Shown: in pieces, positions 26,482 through 35,570 of the stretch
Layout of the letters: the number at the start of each line of letters is the position of its first letter
Numbering within the stretch: the stretch's first letter is position 1
From: an uncultured Bacteroidota bacterium
GTDB taxonomy: Bacteria; Bacteroidota; Bacteroidia; Chitinophagales; Chitinophagaceae
NCBI GenBank assembly: GCA_903903635.1
Contig: CAIUZK010000256.1
Span: 30,809 to 94,808 of the forward strand
Direction: 5' to 3'
Length of the DNA stretch: 64,000 nucleotides
Notes under the pieces: generated by a model
Databases searched by the model: none
What the model saw: only the letters and a program-made list of their open reading frames with translations
What the model was told of the DNA's origin: nothing
Program-made: the position numbers and the translations under genes

Positions 26482-27519
26482 TTAGAACCGTTTAAGGCTT
26501 ATCGGCATAATGACGCCTACGTTGATATTTGTGCTGGTAAGGCCGCGGTCAAGAATGGGCCCATGAAAGTCGTAATTGGTATGCTTGGCATCGGCATATA
26601 TCTGGAAGTTGTTGATGCCCACCGATAACTTTACACCTATGCTGTTGAAACTATTGGCCAGGTTTTCCTGCCGCAGGATATAGGTGAAGTCGCTTTTATC
26701 CTTATCGGGAATGTGTATGTAATTGTAATAAACAATCCCTGAAACCGATAGCATATAATCATCGCTGGGATGAAAATATATGGTTCCTTTAAGGCCTAAT
26801 GTAAAGCTATTGACATTGAAATAAACACTGGTGTCTTTACCGTCAATCGCTTTGTTGCCAACAACCGTCTTATTTGAAAACTCAGTCATTATTCCGTAAT
26901 AGTAACTCCAGCCTTTATTGCCGTTTGTGTCGGGCGTATGCACATAGATGCCTATTTCGGGTGTAAACAGCACCGACGATTTGCCGAGGTCGGAAAACAG
27001 TATGATCTTTTCGGTGGCAGAATCTTTGTTGCTGGCATTTACATTAAATGACAAGAACATGGAGGTCATCAATTCTTTATTGGTTTTATGACTTGCCCTG
27101 TTTCTATTGGCTTCTACAGTTGCCTTAGGGTCTACCCTATCCCGTATACAAAAGAAAGTACTCCATGGCTTAACATAGAAAGCCAGTTTGCCGGCGGCAT
27201 TAACCTGCGATGTAGTCTGGGAGCTGACGTCCCCGATAGCAAATACCTCAAAGCGGGAAGGTTTGTATGGAGGAATGGAATCGAGAAATGTGGTTTTAAC
27301 TTCTACAGTTTGGGAGGAGGTATCCTTTGCGGCTGTTGCCGAGGCGCTGTCTTTCAGCTTTTGAGTTGGCTTATTAATTACGGTTGTTACGGTTTTTTCA
27401 ACCTTGGTTGCCTGGACACCTGGACTGGATTTTGAGATGGACGATACCGGTGTGTTTTGCTGCGCGAATACTGCTGTGGCGCTTGCCAGGGCAGCTACGA
27501 GTGTAATTAGTTTTTTCAT
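26482..27519 (-). CDS. Secreted/outer-membrane hypothetical protein
   Basis: The 345-residue product has a signal peptide (MKKLITLVAALASATAVFAQ) and a Ser/Thr/Lys-rich linker (residues ~25-75). A C-terminal region of alternating beta strands follows (SFTLGLKGTIYFHPSDDYML, SIGVKLSVGINNFQIYADAK) and ends with IMPISLKRF. This resembles a beta-barrel or beta-rich surface protein, but I do not recognise a family. It is monocistronic with its own terminator. Confidence 0.6.
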   Translation of the reverse strand: MKKLITLVAALASATAVFAQQNTPVSSISKSSPGVQATKVEKTVTTVINKPTQKLKDSASATAAKDTSSQTVEVKTTFLDSIPPYKPSRFEVFAIGDVSSQTTSQVNAAGKLAFYVKPWSTFFCIRDRVDPKATVEANRNRASHKTNKELMTSMFLSFNVNASNKDSATEKIILFSDLGKSSVLFTPEIGIYVHTPDTNGNKGWSYYYGIMTEFSNKTVVGNKAIDGKDTSVYFNVNSFTLGLKGTIYFHPSDDYMLSVSGIVYYNYIHIPDKDKSDFTYILRQENLANSFNSIGVKLSVGINNFQIYADAKHTNYDFHGPILDRGLTSTNINVGVIMPISLKRF

Positions 27520-27619
27520 GTTTTTATGTGTTTTTGTTTCCTCAAAAGTAGAGCGGGCAGGAAGGGATGCGCACCGTATTTTTCACGTATTTTAAACAAC
27601 GGCCTTATCGAAATAAGTT

Positions 27620-27627
27620 TAAATTTG
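27620..27627 (+). promoter_or_regulatory. Putative -7 promoter box (TAAATTTG)
   Basis: It matches the Bacteroidota -7 consensus TAnnTTTG exactly, four bases before the ATG of the PDZ protein gene. Transcription would start at or within a few bases of the start codon. No convincing -33 TTTG is seen. Confidence 0.4.
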
Positions 27628-27631
27628 CCGC

Positions 27632-28417
27632 ATGATGCTGATAACCCCAAAGACCGGAAGGATAAAAAAAGTGTTGCTTACTGTGGCCTTAATGCTGGTG
27701 ATGGCGGGCGGGGCAGTGGCCCAGAACATTGGCGGTATAGGCGCTCAGCTTATACCCGATACCACGGGGGGCTTCACGATGCCGCGCATCTTCAGCCTGG
27801 TGAAGGGCAGTCCGGCATGGGACAGCCTGAAGGCTACCGACTACATCATGAAGGTGAACGATGTGAGCTGCAAGGATAAATCGATAGAAGAAATAGTGGC
27901 CCTGATAAGGGGCGAGGTGGGAACCACAGTGCGGATCACCACAGCCGATACCAAGCAGGGCGCAAGACCCAGGGAGCATGAGCTGACGCGTGTGGGCATG
28001 AACCTGGGCCCGGCAGCCGATCCGAAGGATGCGTTTTTTGCCGCCTGCGAAAAGGAGGCCCAGCAAATGAAACGGAAAGGGGCAACTATACTGAAGTCGT
28101 ACAACTCGGATTGCGGCAGCTTCTTCTTCAACTTCAACGCAGGCGCGGGCAAGTGCTACATAAAAATAACCACACTGGCCGATGCTACCGACAAGAGCGG
28201 CAAGGGATATACAGCCACCGCACGCGTGTTTGACAACGAGCATGAAAACGAGGCGGTAACCCTGAGCAAACTGGATTCAAAGTCGGGCGCCGGCGGCATA
28301 GCCACCATGGAGGGCAGCGCCACCTATCCGCACGACTGCGTGGGAACCATAAGCGTGCATATGGAAGACGAATCGCGCTGCAAGGCTATGTATGTGCTGG
28401 TATGGACCATGCCCTAG
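27632..28417 (+). CDS. Secreted PDZ-domain protein
   Basis: The 261-residue product has an N-terminal hydrophobic signal (VLLTVALMLVMAGGAVAQ) and a PDZ domain at residues ~34-115 (GGIGAQLIPD, then GSPAWDSLKATDYIMKVND and IVALIRGEVGTTVRI), the type found in HtrA and C-terminal proteases. No protease domain follows. The rest (~120-261) has four or more Cys and is unassigned. It is GC-richer than most neighbours. A role as a periplasmic peptide-binding protein is inferred only. Confidence 0.75.
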   Translation: MMLITPKTGRIKKVLLTVALMLVMAGGAVAQNIGGIGAQLIPDTTGGFTMPRIFSLVKGSPAWDSLKATDYIMKVNDVSCKDKSIEEIVALIRGEVGTTVRITTADTKQGARPREHELTRVGMNLGPAADPKDAFFAACEKEAQQMKRKGATILKSYNSDCGSFFFNFNAGAGKCYIKITTLADATDKSGKGYTATARVFDNEHENEAVTLSKLDSKSGAGGIATMEGSATYPHDCVGTISVHMEDESRCKAMYVLVWTMP

Positions 28418-28429
28418 CAGCGGCAAACC

Positions 28430-30454
28430 TCATTTATTTTTAAGGGACTGGTAGTAGGCATTATCTACATAGGGGTAACCGAGGCTGATGGCTTTGTCTG
28501 CATCCTGCCGGGCACGGGCATTGTTGTGCTGCTGTGTATCGCAGAAGGAGCGCAGATAGTAGAGTTCGGCGAGGTCGGGGTTCATGCGCAGTGCTGTTTC
28601 TATATCGGCAAGGGCCTGCGGCCAGCGGTTCAGTTTCTTCAGTAGTTTGGCACGGTTCACATAGAGCACATGGTTGGTGGTACTCATCTCCACAGACCTG
28701 TTGTACTCCATGAGCGCAGAATCGTTTTTATCGATGGCCTCGTAGTAATTACCCAGGTTGCCATGACTGGCCGAAGACGGCCCGATCTCAATAGCCTTGC
28801 GAAACCAATAGCCGGCAGAGTCCATGCGCTTATCGGTAAAGTAGGATATGGCAAGGGCGGTGGGCAGGTTGGAGTTTTTGGGGTTAAGCGCAAAGGCCCG
28901 CAGGTAGGTGGTCCTTGCCTGACCGGTAAGTCCTGATGCACGCTGCATCTCGCCCATAATGAGGTAGGGGTTAACGAATGCAGGCCGGGCGGCGATGGCC
29001 TTATTGAGTGCATAAAAAGCCGAGTCCATGAATATCTGTTTGTCTTGCGGCGTAGAGGCTGCGGCCCATCGCTGCGAATAGTAATAGCCTATATTGTTCC
29101 ATGCCTGCGGGGCGCGGGCGGGCTCGCTGATGACCTCGTCGCTCCAGAGGCTAAGCTCGTCGTACCATACACTGCAACGGGCATGGCTTTGGTAACCAAG
29201 CAGGCCTGTATACAATATTGCCGCAACGATGATAACCGGTTTCAGTGCTGCTGGCGCCAGCCGTGTGAGCCCCAGGTAGACCAGCCACCCAGCCATAAAA
29301 AACAGGCCTATGCAGGGAATATAAAAATACCGCTCGGCCACTACCGACTCGCCCACCTGTATAAACTGCAGCAGCAGGATAATATTGGCCAGGAAAAATA
29401 ATGATCCGAAAACAACGATGCGGCTACGGCGCGAAAAGCGCCAAACCAGCACTGCCAGCGCAATACAAACCAGCGGGTACAGATAATAAGCAAAAGGCAG
29501 CACGCCATTTACCTTATCGGGATACGGGTAGAGGCAGTGGCTATCGAGGGGCAGCAGGGCTTTCCAGAGGTAGGTAGTGAGGGCATAGCAGCCAAGGGCC
29601 AGCCGCTCGATGGGAGAGAAACTGGTATGCAGCATATCCATGGCTCCGGCGGCATGCTGCACCCTAAAGGTAATGACACCCAAGGCCAGTGAGAGCAGGA
29701 GGTGGGGTATCTTTTCGATGATGAGCATGGGCCTGAAAGAGCGGCCCTCGTAGTAGTCGATAAGCCATAAAGTGAGCGGCAGTGTGACGGCTACGCCCTT
29801 GCTGAGCAGCGAGAAGATAAAAAGAAAGAGCGCCACCACATACCACAGCGCCCGCCTGCTACCGGCAGCCCGCAGATAGCCGAGCCATGCCATGCATGAG
29901 GCCACATAAAACAGCGCGCACAGCAGGTCTTTGCGGCCGCTCACCCATGCCACCGACTCGATGTGCAGCGGGTGCAAGCCAAACAGCAGGGCAGCAACAA
30001 CCGCTACCAGCGGCCTGCGTGCCAACTGCACCACAAAGGCATATACCAGCACGGTAACCATAGTGTGCAGCAGCAGGCTATGGAAATGATACAGCCACGG
30101 ATCGAGCTGCACCTGGCTGTACTCCCATGCAAAACTGAGTATGGTGAGCGGATGGTAATTGCCCATGACGGGTTTGGAGAAAATAGCTTTTATGCCCTGC
30201 CAGGAAATGTCTTTTATAAAGACATCGTCGCGGAGGTAGGCGGTATCGTCCCAGGCGGTAATGGTATTGGCAAGACAGGGTTGCAGTACCAGCCATGTTA
30301 TGATGGCGATGGCTGCGGCAACAAAAAAATGCGTGCGCAACTGCCAGCTATCTGCCAGCCACCAGGATGGCGATGGGCTGCGTGTCTCCGCCTTATCGGC
30401 AGGGTCGCGGCCAGAAGCGGCATTTGCTATTTTTTTGTTTTTGGCCGAAGTCAT
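28430..30454 (-). CDS. TMTC-like membrane glycosyltransferase with C-terminal TPRs (copy 2)
   Basis: The 674-residue protein has about 11 membrane helices (residues ~40-410) followed by tetratricopeptide repeats (~455-660). It resembles the TMTC/GT-C class of protein O-mannosyltransferases, with an Asp-Asp pair in the first external loop (ITAWDDTAYLRDD, Asp69-Asp70) and LLFGLHPLHIESVAWVSGRKD. It starts six bases after the stop of its paralogue, so the two are cotranscribed. Three large Thr/Ser-rich secreted proteins are encoded just upstream, which makes protein O-glycosylation of secreted proteins a plausible role (inference). Confidence 0.75.
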   Translation of the reverse strand: MTSAKNKKIANAASGRDPADKAETRSPSPSWWLADSWQLRTHFFVAAAIAIITWLVLQPCLANTITAWDDTAYLRDDVFIKDISWQGIKAIFSKPVMGNYHPLTILSFAWEYSQVQLDPWLYHFHSLLLHTMVTVLVYAFVVQLARRPLVAVVAALLFGLHPLHIESVAWVSGRKDLLCALFYVASCMAWLGYLRAAGSRRALWYVVALFLFIFSLLSKGVAVTLPLTLWLIDYYEGRSFRPMLIIEKIPHLLLSLALGVITFRVQHAAGAMDMLHTSFSPIERLALGCYALTTYLWKALLPLDSHCLYPYPDKVNGVLPFAYYLYPLVCIALAVLVWRFSRRSRIVVFGSLFFLANIILLLQFIQVGESVVAERYFYIPCIGLFFMAGWLVYLGLTRLAPAALKPVIIVAAILYTGLLGYQSHARCSVWYDELSLWSDEVISEPARAPQAWNNIGYYYSQRWAAASTPQDKQIFMDSAFYALNKAIAARPAFVNPYLIMGEMQRASGLTGQARTTYLRAFALNPKNSNLPTALAISYFTDKRMDSAGYWFRKAIEIGPSSASHGNLGNYYEAIDKNDSALMEYNRSVEMSTTNHVLYVNRAKLLKKLNRWPQALADIETALRMNPDLAELYYLRSFCDTQQHNNARARQDADKAISLGYPYVDNAYYQSLKNK

Positions 30455-30460
30455 TACCGG

Positions 30461-32515
30461 TTACCTTGTTCTAAGCATATTCAGGTAGTTAGGGTCCATT
30501 TTGGCCTCCGTGAAACCAAGAGAAATGGCCTTTTTGACATCTTCGAGGGCCTTGGGTTTGTTGCCTTTAGCCACATCGGCAAATGAGCGGGCGTAGTATA
30601 CCTCACCATTTTCGGGATTGAGCGCCATGGCAATTTCAAAATCCTTGATGGCATCATCGTAGCGTTTGAGGCGATAGAGCAGCCTGCCCCTGTTGAGGTG
30701 CGGCGCATACATATCGGGGTTCTGAGCTATGGAGAGCGCGTAATGCACAAGCGCCGAATCGGGCTGCTGGGTCATGTCGAAGAAGTTGCCGTAGTTGCTG
30801 TGCGCCTCGGGGAAGTGGGGTTTCTCATTAATGGCCTTTCTGAAATAGTAGCCCGATGAATCGAAATTGTGGTTGATGGCGTAAATGATAGCAAGACCAA
30901 GATAGGCATTGGGCGAGGCATCGAAGCTTTTGAGCGCGATGGCTTTGTAATAATGATTGCGGGCATCATCCCACTTGCCCATGGTGCGTTCCAGCTCGCC
31001 CAGCGATATGTAGGGCGTGGCAAAGGAGGGCTGCAGGGTTATGGCCATGGTCAGCAAGTAGGTGGCGGAGTCGTAGTATAATTTGCGCTCGGCGGGGTTA
31101 ACCGATTCGTTGAATTTGTTGAAGTAATTAAAGCCAAGGTTGTTCCAGGCGTTGGGGGCATCGTGGGGTTCTTTTTCTATTTCATCGCGCCAGAGCGAGG
31201 TAGTGTCGTACCATACTTTGCAGCGCTCGTTGCTGAGGTAGCCGAGGTAGCCTGCATAGAGCAGCGTTACGGAAAGGGCAATATAGCCGGTTTGTTTACC
31301 AGCGCCCTCCTCGAAGAAACGGGATACCAGCCAGCCGGCCATAAAAAACAATCCCAGGTAAGGAATGTAGGTATACCTGTCGGCAATGATGGCGCCGCCT
31401 ACGGGGAGGAACTGGAGCAGCAAAACAATGTTTACCAGGAAGAAGAGTGTGCCGAAAATGACCACTTTGTTCCTGCGGCCAAAGTAGATAACCAGCGCCA
31501 GCAAAACCGATGCAAGGGCCGGATACATATAGTAGGATAGCGGCAATGCACCGTGCACCTTAAGCGGATAAGGATAAAAATTGCAGAGCTTAACAGGGAG
31601 TACCGCCTTCCACAGATATGATATGAGGGCATAGCCGCCCAGCGCCATTCTTTCGAAGATATTAAAAGCGAGGTCATCGGTGGTGAGCGATCCGAATGCG
31701 TTCTGGTCTTTTATGGAACGGAGACCAAAATAAACAGCGCCAATGAAGAAAGGCACTTTATCGAGGAATACCGATACGTCGAGTTTACGTTTTTCGAAAT
31801 AGTCGATACAGAATAAGGACATGGGTAAAATAACCGCCACCGGCTTGCCCAGCAGGGAGCATAAAAACAGGAGCAACACACTGGTGTAGAGCAACCAGCG
31901 TTTGGCGCCGGTGGCCCTGAGAAAGTATACATAGGCCACACAGGCCGCCATATAAAACATGCCATAAACCACATCCTTTCGGCCGGCAAGCCATGCTACC
32001 GACTCCATGTGCATAGGGTGAAGACCAAATAACAAAGCGGCTACAGCCGCAGCCACGGGGCGGCGTGTAAGCAACTGCACAAACCAATAGACCAACAGGG
32101 TAACCACAATATGAAAGAGCAAACTATCGAGATGGTACAGCCAGGGTTCGAGGCGCACATAGCTGTATTCTATGGCATAGCTGAGGATAGTGAGCGGGTG
32201 ATAGTTACCCATGATGGGGGTAGAGAAAATACGTCCTAATCCCTCAGAAGAAATATCCTTGATGAGCGGGTTGTCTTTAATATAGCCGGGGTCGTCCCAA
32301 TTGGTAAGCTGATTATTGGTGCAAACCTTGAGGAATAACCAGGTAATAACCGCAATGGAGCTTGCCAGGATGAGGTGGATATATTTTTTGAAGGCGGCAC
32401 CCTCCTTGCCGGGCACGGTGGTGCCGGCAGATGGTTTTTGCTGCCTTTGCTGAGTGTCGGGCCTTGTTGCCTGTATATTGGGCCTGACGGGTTGTTTGTT
32501 GCTATTCTTAGACAT
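30461..32515 (-). CDS. TMTC-like membrane glycosyltransferase with C-terminal TPRs (copy 1)
   Basis: The 684-residue protein is a tandem paralogue of the next gene, with the same architecture. There is an N-terminal polar tail of ~45 residues rich in Gln and Pro, then about 11 membrane helices with the acidic loop TNWDDPGYIKDN and LLFGLHPMHMESVAWLAGRKD, then five or so TPR units (for example YFRKAINEKPHFPEAHSNYG and DAIKDFEIAMALNPENGEVY). The pair is separated from the upstream T9SS protein gene by a terminator, so it has its own promoter. Confidence 0.75.
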   Translation of the reverse strand: MSKNSNKQPVRPNIQATRPDTQQRQQKPSAGTTVPGKEGAAFKKYIHLILASSIAVITWLFLKVCTNNQLTNWDDPGYIKDNPLIKDISSEGLGRIFSTPIMGNYHPLTILSYAIEYSYVRLEPWLYHLDSLLFHIVVTLLVYWFVQLLTRRPVAAAVAALLFGLHPMHMESVAWLAGRKDVVYGMFYMAACVAYVYFLRATGAKRWLLYTSVLLLFLCSLLGKPVAVILPMSLFCIDYFEKRKLDVSVFLDKVPFFIGAVYFGLRSIKDQNAFGSLTTDDLAFNIFERMALGGYALISYLWKAVLPVKLCNFYPYPLKVHGALPLSYYMYPALASVLLALVIYFGRRNKVVIFGTLFFLVNIVLLLQFLPVGGAIIADRYTYIPYLGLFFMAGWLVSRFFEEGAGKQTGYIALSVTLLYAGYLGYLSNERCKVWYDTTSLWRDEIEKEPHDAPNAWNNLGFNYFNKFNESVNPAERKLYYDSATYLLTMAITLQPSFATPYISLGELERTMGKWDDARNHYYKAIALKSFDASPNAYLGLAIIYAINHNFDSSGYYFRKAINEKPHFPEAHSNYGNFFDMTQQPDSALVHYALSIAQNPDMYAPHLNRGRLLYRLKRYDDAIKDFEIAMALNPENGEVYYARSFADVAKGNKPKALEDVKKAISLGFTEAKMDPNYLNMLRTR

Positions 32516-32550
32516 ACAGCATAAATATACTTTTCTTGGGGCAAGCGTGC

Positions 32551-32579
32551 AAAAAAAAAGAGCCCCAAAAAAGGGGCTC
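32551..32579 (-). terminator. Rho-independent terminator after the 32600-35251 gene
   Basis: The stem GAGCCCC/GGGGCTC with an AAAAAA loop is followed by nine T residues on the minus strand, 21 bases beyond the stop codon. Confidence 0.88.
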
Positions 32580-32599
32580 AGGAATTATTTGCAAAAAAG

Positions 32600-35251
32600 T
32601 TATTCTTTTACGAGTTTCTTAACCAATATTCTTTCCCCTTTCTCATCGTAAACCGAGATGAGGTAAATGCCGTTGGCGAGATGGCTGATGTCCATTTCTT
32701 TTGGATTGCTCTGCTCCATCTGCGCCCGGCCATCGAGACTGGCTATAATTACCCTGATATAGGATTGAGATTCGAAGTAAATGGCACTGCTGGCAGGATT
32801 AGGATAAAAACCTATGCCCTGCGCATTGGGCGTATTATTGATGCCCACCATGCTTACATTGTAGTAGATAGGGCCTGAAACACCCCTGCATCCGAAAGCA
32901 TCGGTAACTACCACATAATAATAGCTGTTTTCGGTAGCGGCAATGGTAGATGATGTAGCGCCCGGAATAAGACCGGTAGTGCTGTCGTACCACTGGTAGG
33001 TAGCGAAGCCGGGTGTAGCATACAAGGTTCCATAAACCCAGTTGTAGGTTATTACAGGCACAGGCAGCGGATCGACCGTAACCACAGCCGACCGGTAGCA
33101 ACCGGTAAGCGGTAAGGTATAGCGGATGGTTCCGTTACCGGAGGCAAGCAATGCAGTAACAATACCTGTAGAATCAACAACGAGCAACGAACCACTCATG
33201 CTGCTCCATACACCCCATGGCGTGCTGTCGAAAAGCGTATCCTTTGTGCCGGGGCATATCACCCTGCTGCCGGTAATCGGGTCGGGCAAAGGATTAATAG
33301 TAATGGTAGTATAAATAGTGCAGCCCGGAGCTATGGTATAGTATATATCCACTGTATCAGCAGTTACACCAGTAACCACACCAGTAGCTGGATCAACAGT
33401 AGCGATACCGTTATTGCCGCTTGTCCATCTGCCGCCGCCAACAACGTCAACCAATGCGGTAGTTGTATAGGGGCATGCAGTAAAGTTACCGATGATGGAT
33501 GGCGGGTAATCAATTACGCTAAAATCTACCATAGCCTTACAGCCTGTTGGCAGCGTATAAGTAATCGTTGTGATGCCCACAGTTAGACCAGATACTTTGC
33601 CTGAATCGGAAGTAATGGTGGCAACAGATGTATTGCTGCTCGTCCATACGCCGCCGCCAACAATATCGGTAACATATCTCTCGGAACCGAGACAAACACT
33701 ATCGGTACCAACAATGGGAGCCAGTGCATCTACAGTAACCACCCATGTGAGGGTACAACCGGACGACAGGGTATATCCTATAGCAACCGTGCCTAACGAA
33801 ACACCTGAAACCACTCCCGTTGTATCAACAGTAGCCTTTGCAGCGTCGCCTGTGCTCCAGGTGCCACCAGCTACAGTTGGGGTGATGGTTATTGTATTGC
33901 CGGCACAAACTTCATGTAAGCCTGTCAGGCCCACTACATGAACAAACCTGGAGATAGTACAGGTAGTAACCGTATCGGTATAAGTGATCAAAGTTGTGCC
34001 TACAGTAAGCCCACTAACCAAACCCGTTAAAGAACCAATAGCAGCCACTATGCCTGCACTGCTGCTCCATCTGCCACCGGGAGTAGCATCGGTAAGTATA
34101 GTTGTACTGCCCGGACAAACATCAACGTAGCCTGAAATAGCCGCGGGTAAAGGATTAACGGTAACCGCTCTTTTTATAGTGGCAGTACCACAAGTAAATG
34201 TAACTGTAAAAGTAATGGTATCGACACCGGGAGCCACACCGGTAACAATGCCAGTAGTAGCCCCAACGATAGCAATGGATGGATTGCTGCTGGTCCAGGA
34301 CCAGCCACCAAAGAAGCCTGGAGGTGAAGCTGAAGGATTGGTAAGGGAAATACTGGCCCCTACGCAAACCGTTAATGGGCCCGAAATGGCGCCAGCCGAT
34401 GGCGGAACGCACAACTGATTAATTATTACGATACCATCGCCGAGGTTACCCACTGAGTTGGATTGGGGTGCGCCGGCATTAAATGAACCGCCGCCGCCAC
34501 CTGAATTATAGGTTGCGCCTGCGCCGCCGCCGCCGCCACTGAAACCGCCACCACCGCCGCCGTAACCAATATAACAACCCTGGGCGCCACCACCGCCGCC
34601 AAATCCACCTGTACCATCGTATGAAGTATTACCACCAAAAATGCCGCCAAGCCCACCGGATATTGCTCTCTGACCGCCTCCTGCCGCGCTGCAACCTGAA
34701 TATAATCCCCCTGCACCATTGGTAGACCAACCGGCGCCACCTGCACCATACCTTACATACGAAGGTATTGTACCACCGCTACCGCCGACACCGCCGCCAC
34801 CATAGGCAACACCGCCGCCGCCATTGGTACCATTGGCTGTAGTAACCGCATCAAGACCCGCAGTTACGCCGCTATAACCACCGCCGCCGCCACCGCCGGC
34901 AGCCAGCAACAACACACTACCTGCAGAGGAATCCCAGACAAAGGAACCGCCGCCGCCGCCGCCGCAATAATGAAAAGTAGTAGTGGTCTGCTGACCAACT
35001 ATGATTTTAAGAACATGACCGGGTGTGGCTGTAAAAGTGCCTATCATGATGGCGCCACTGCCGCCCGCACCTGTGCCCAACCCACCCTGGGCGCCTTTTG
35101 CTGTAATGCTGAGCGAGGTAGCGCCGCCAGGTACAACATATCTGGCCACAGTACCGGTGGGAGTAAAAGTGGTTGTCTGCGCGAATAAGTGGCCGCTGCA
35201 ACCACATAAAAAAATCAGCAGGAGTTTATAGTAAATGTTCATTTTATTCAT
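32600..35251 (-). CDS. T9SS secreted protein: glycine-rich domain, Ig-like repeats, sorting domain
   Basis: From the ATG at 35251 it has 883 residues. A signal peptide (KLLLIFLCGCSGHLFAQ) is followed by a glycine-rich domain of ~240 residues with many GGGGG runs, like the ALK/LTK glycine-rich domain family. Then come about six Ig-like (BIG2/PKD-type) units of ~85 residues with the theme VCxGxxxxLxDxTxGGxWSSS and a C-terminal type A sorting domain (GIGFYPNPASSAIYF ... LVKKLVKE). The sorting domain directs export through T9SS to the surface or medium. A longer frame to 35335 precedes the signal peptide. It is a close paralogue of the next gene upstream. Confidence 0.85.
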   Translation of the reverse strand: MNKMNIYYKLLLIFLCGCSGHLFAQTTTFTPTGTVARYVVPGGATSLSITAKGAQGGLGTGAGGSGAIMIGTFTATPGHVLKIIVGQQTTTTFHYCGGGGGGSFVWDSSAGSVLLLAAGGGGGGGYSGVTAGLDAVTTANGTNGGGGVAYGGGGVGGSGGTIPSYVRYGAGGAGWSTNGAGGLYSGCSAAGGGQRAISGGLGGIFGGNTSYDGTGGFGGGGGAQGCYIGYGGGGGGFSGGGGGAGATYNSGGGGGSFNAGAPQSNSVGNLGDGIVIINQLCVPPSAGAISGPLTVCVGASISLTNPSASPPGFFGGWSWTSSNPSIAIVGATTGIVTGVAPGVDTITFTVTFTCGTATIKRAVTVNPLPAAISGYVDVCPGSTTILTDATPGGRWSSSAGIVAAIGSLTGLVSGLTVGTTLITYTDTVTTCTISRFVHVVGLTGLHEVCAGNTITITPTVAGGTWSTGDAAKATVDTTGVVSGVSLGTVAIGYTLSSGCTLTWVVTVDALAPIVGTDSVCLGSERYVTDIVGGGVWTSSNTSVATITSDSGKVSGLTVGITTITYTLPTGCKAMVDFSVIDYPPSIIGNFTACPYTTTALVDVVGGGRWTSGNNGIATVDPATGVVTGVTADTVDIYYTIAPGCTIYTTITINPLPDPITGSRVICPGTKDTLFDSTPWGVWSSMSGSLLVVDSTGIVTALLASGNGTIRYTLPLTGCYRSAVVTVDPLPVPVITYNWVYGTLYATPGFATYQWYDSTTGLIPGATSSTIAATENSYYYVVVTDAFGCRGVSGPIYYNVSMVGINNTPNAQGIGFYPNPASSAIYFESQSYIRVIIASLDGRAQMEQSNPKEMDISHLANGIYLISVYDEKGERILVKKLVKE

Positions 35252-35510
35252 CGAAAAATAATTTGCACCGTTTATAGTAAAAAATAGAACTACCCTTAAT
35301 ATCGGTAACCAAAATAGAACATATTGAACCAACAATCAAAATAATTTTAAAATATTTCAGCAGCAGAGAAATTATTAATCAATAGTTGTAAAATCTAACG
35401 GGCAGTATTGCCTCAAAAAGGGTGGTACAATCATTTAAATGATTTCTGCCAGGAAAAAGGAAGTAATTCAGGATATCAGGCATATATCCGGAAACAAGTA
35501 ACACCTATAA

Positions 35511-35544
35511 TTAAAAATGCTGCCTGGTGAGGCAGCATTTTTAA
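35511..35544. terminator. Bidirectional terminator hairpin
   Basis: A perfect 14-bp inverted repeat (TTAAAAATGCTGCC and its complement, loop TGGTGA) has A/T runs at both ends. It lies 27 bases after the stop of the 35571-38627 gene. Confidence 0.88.
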
Positions 35545-35570
35545 TTTGAAGACTATTAGATTTTGAAGAA

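Noticed and set aside
34426..34749. Antisense Val/Ala-rich frames across the glycine-rich coding regions
   Set aside because: They follow from GGN codon runs read in another frame. The sense frame has a signal peptide and sorting domain.
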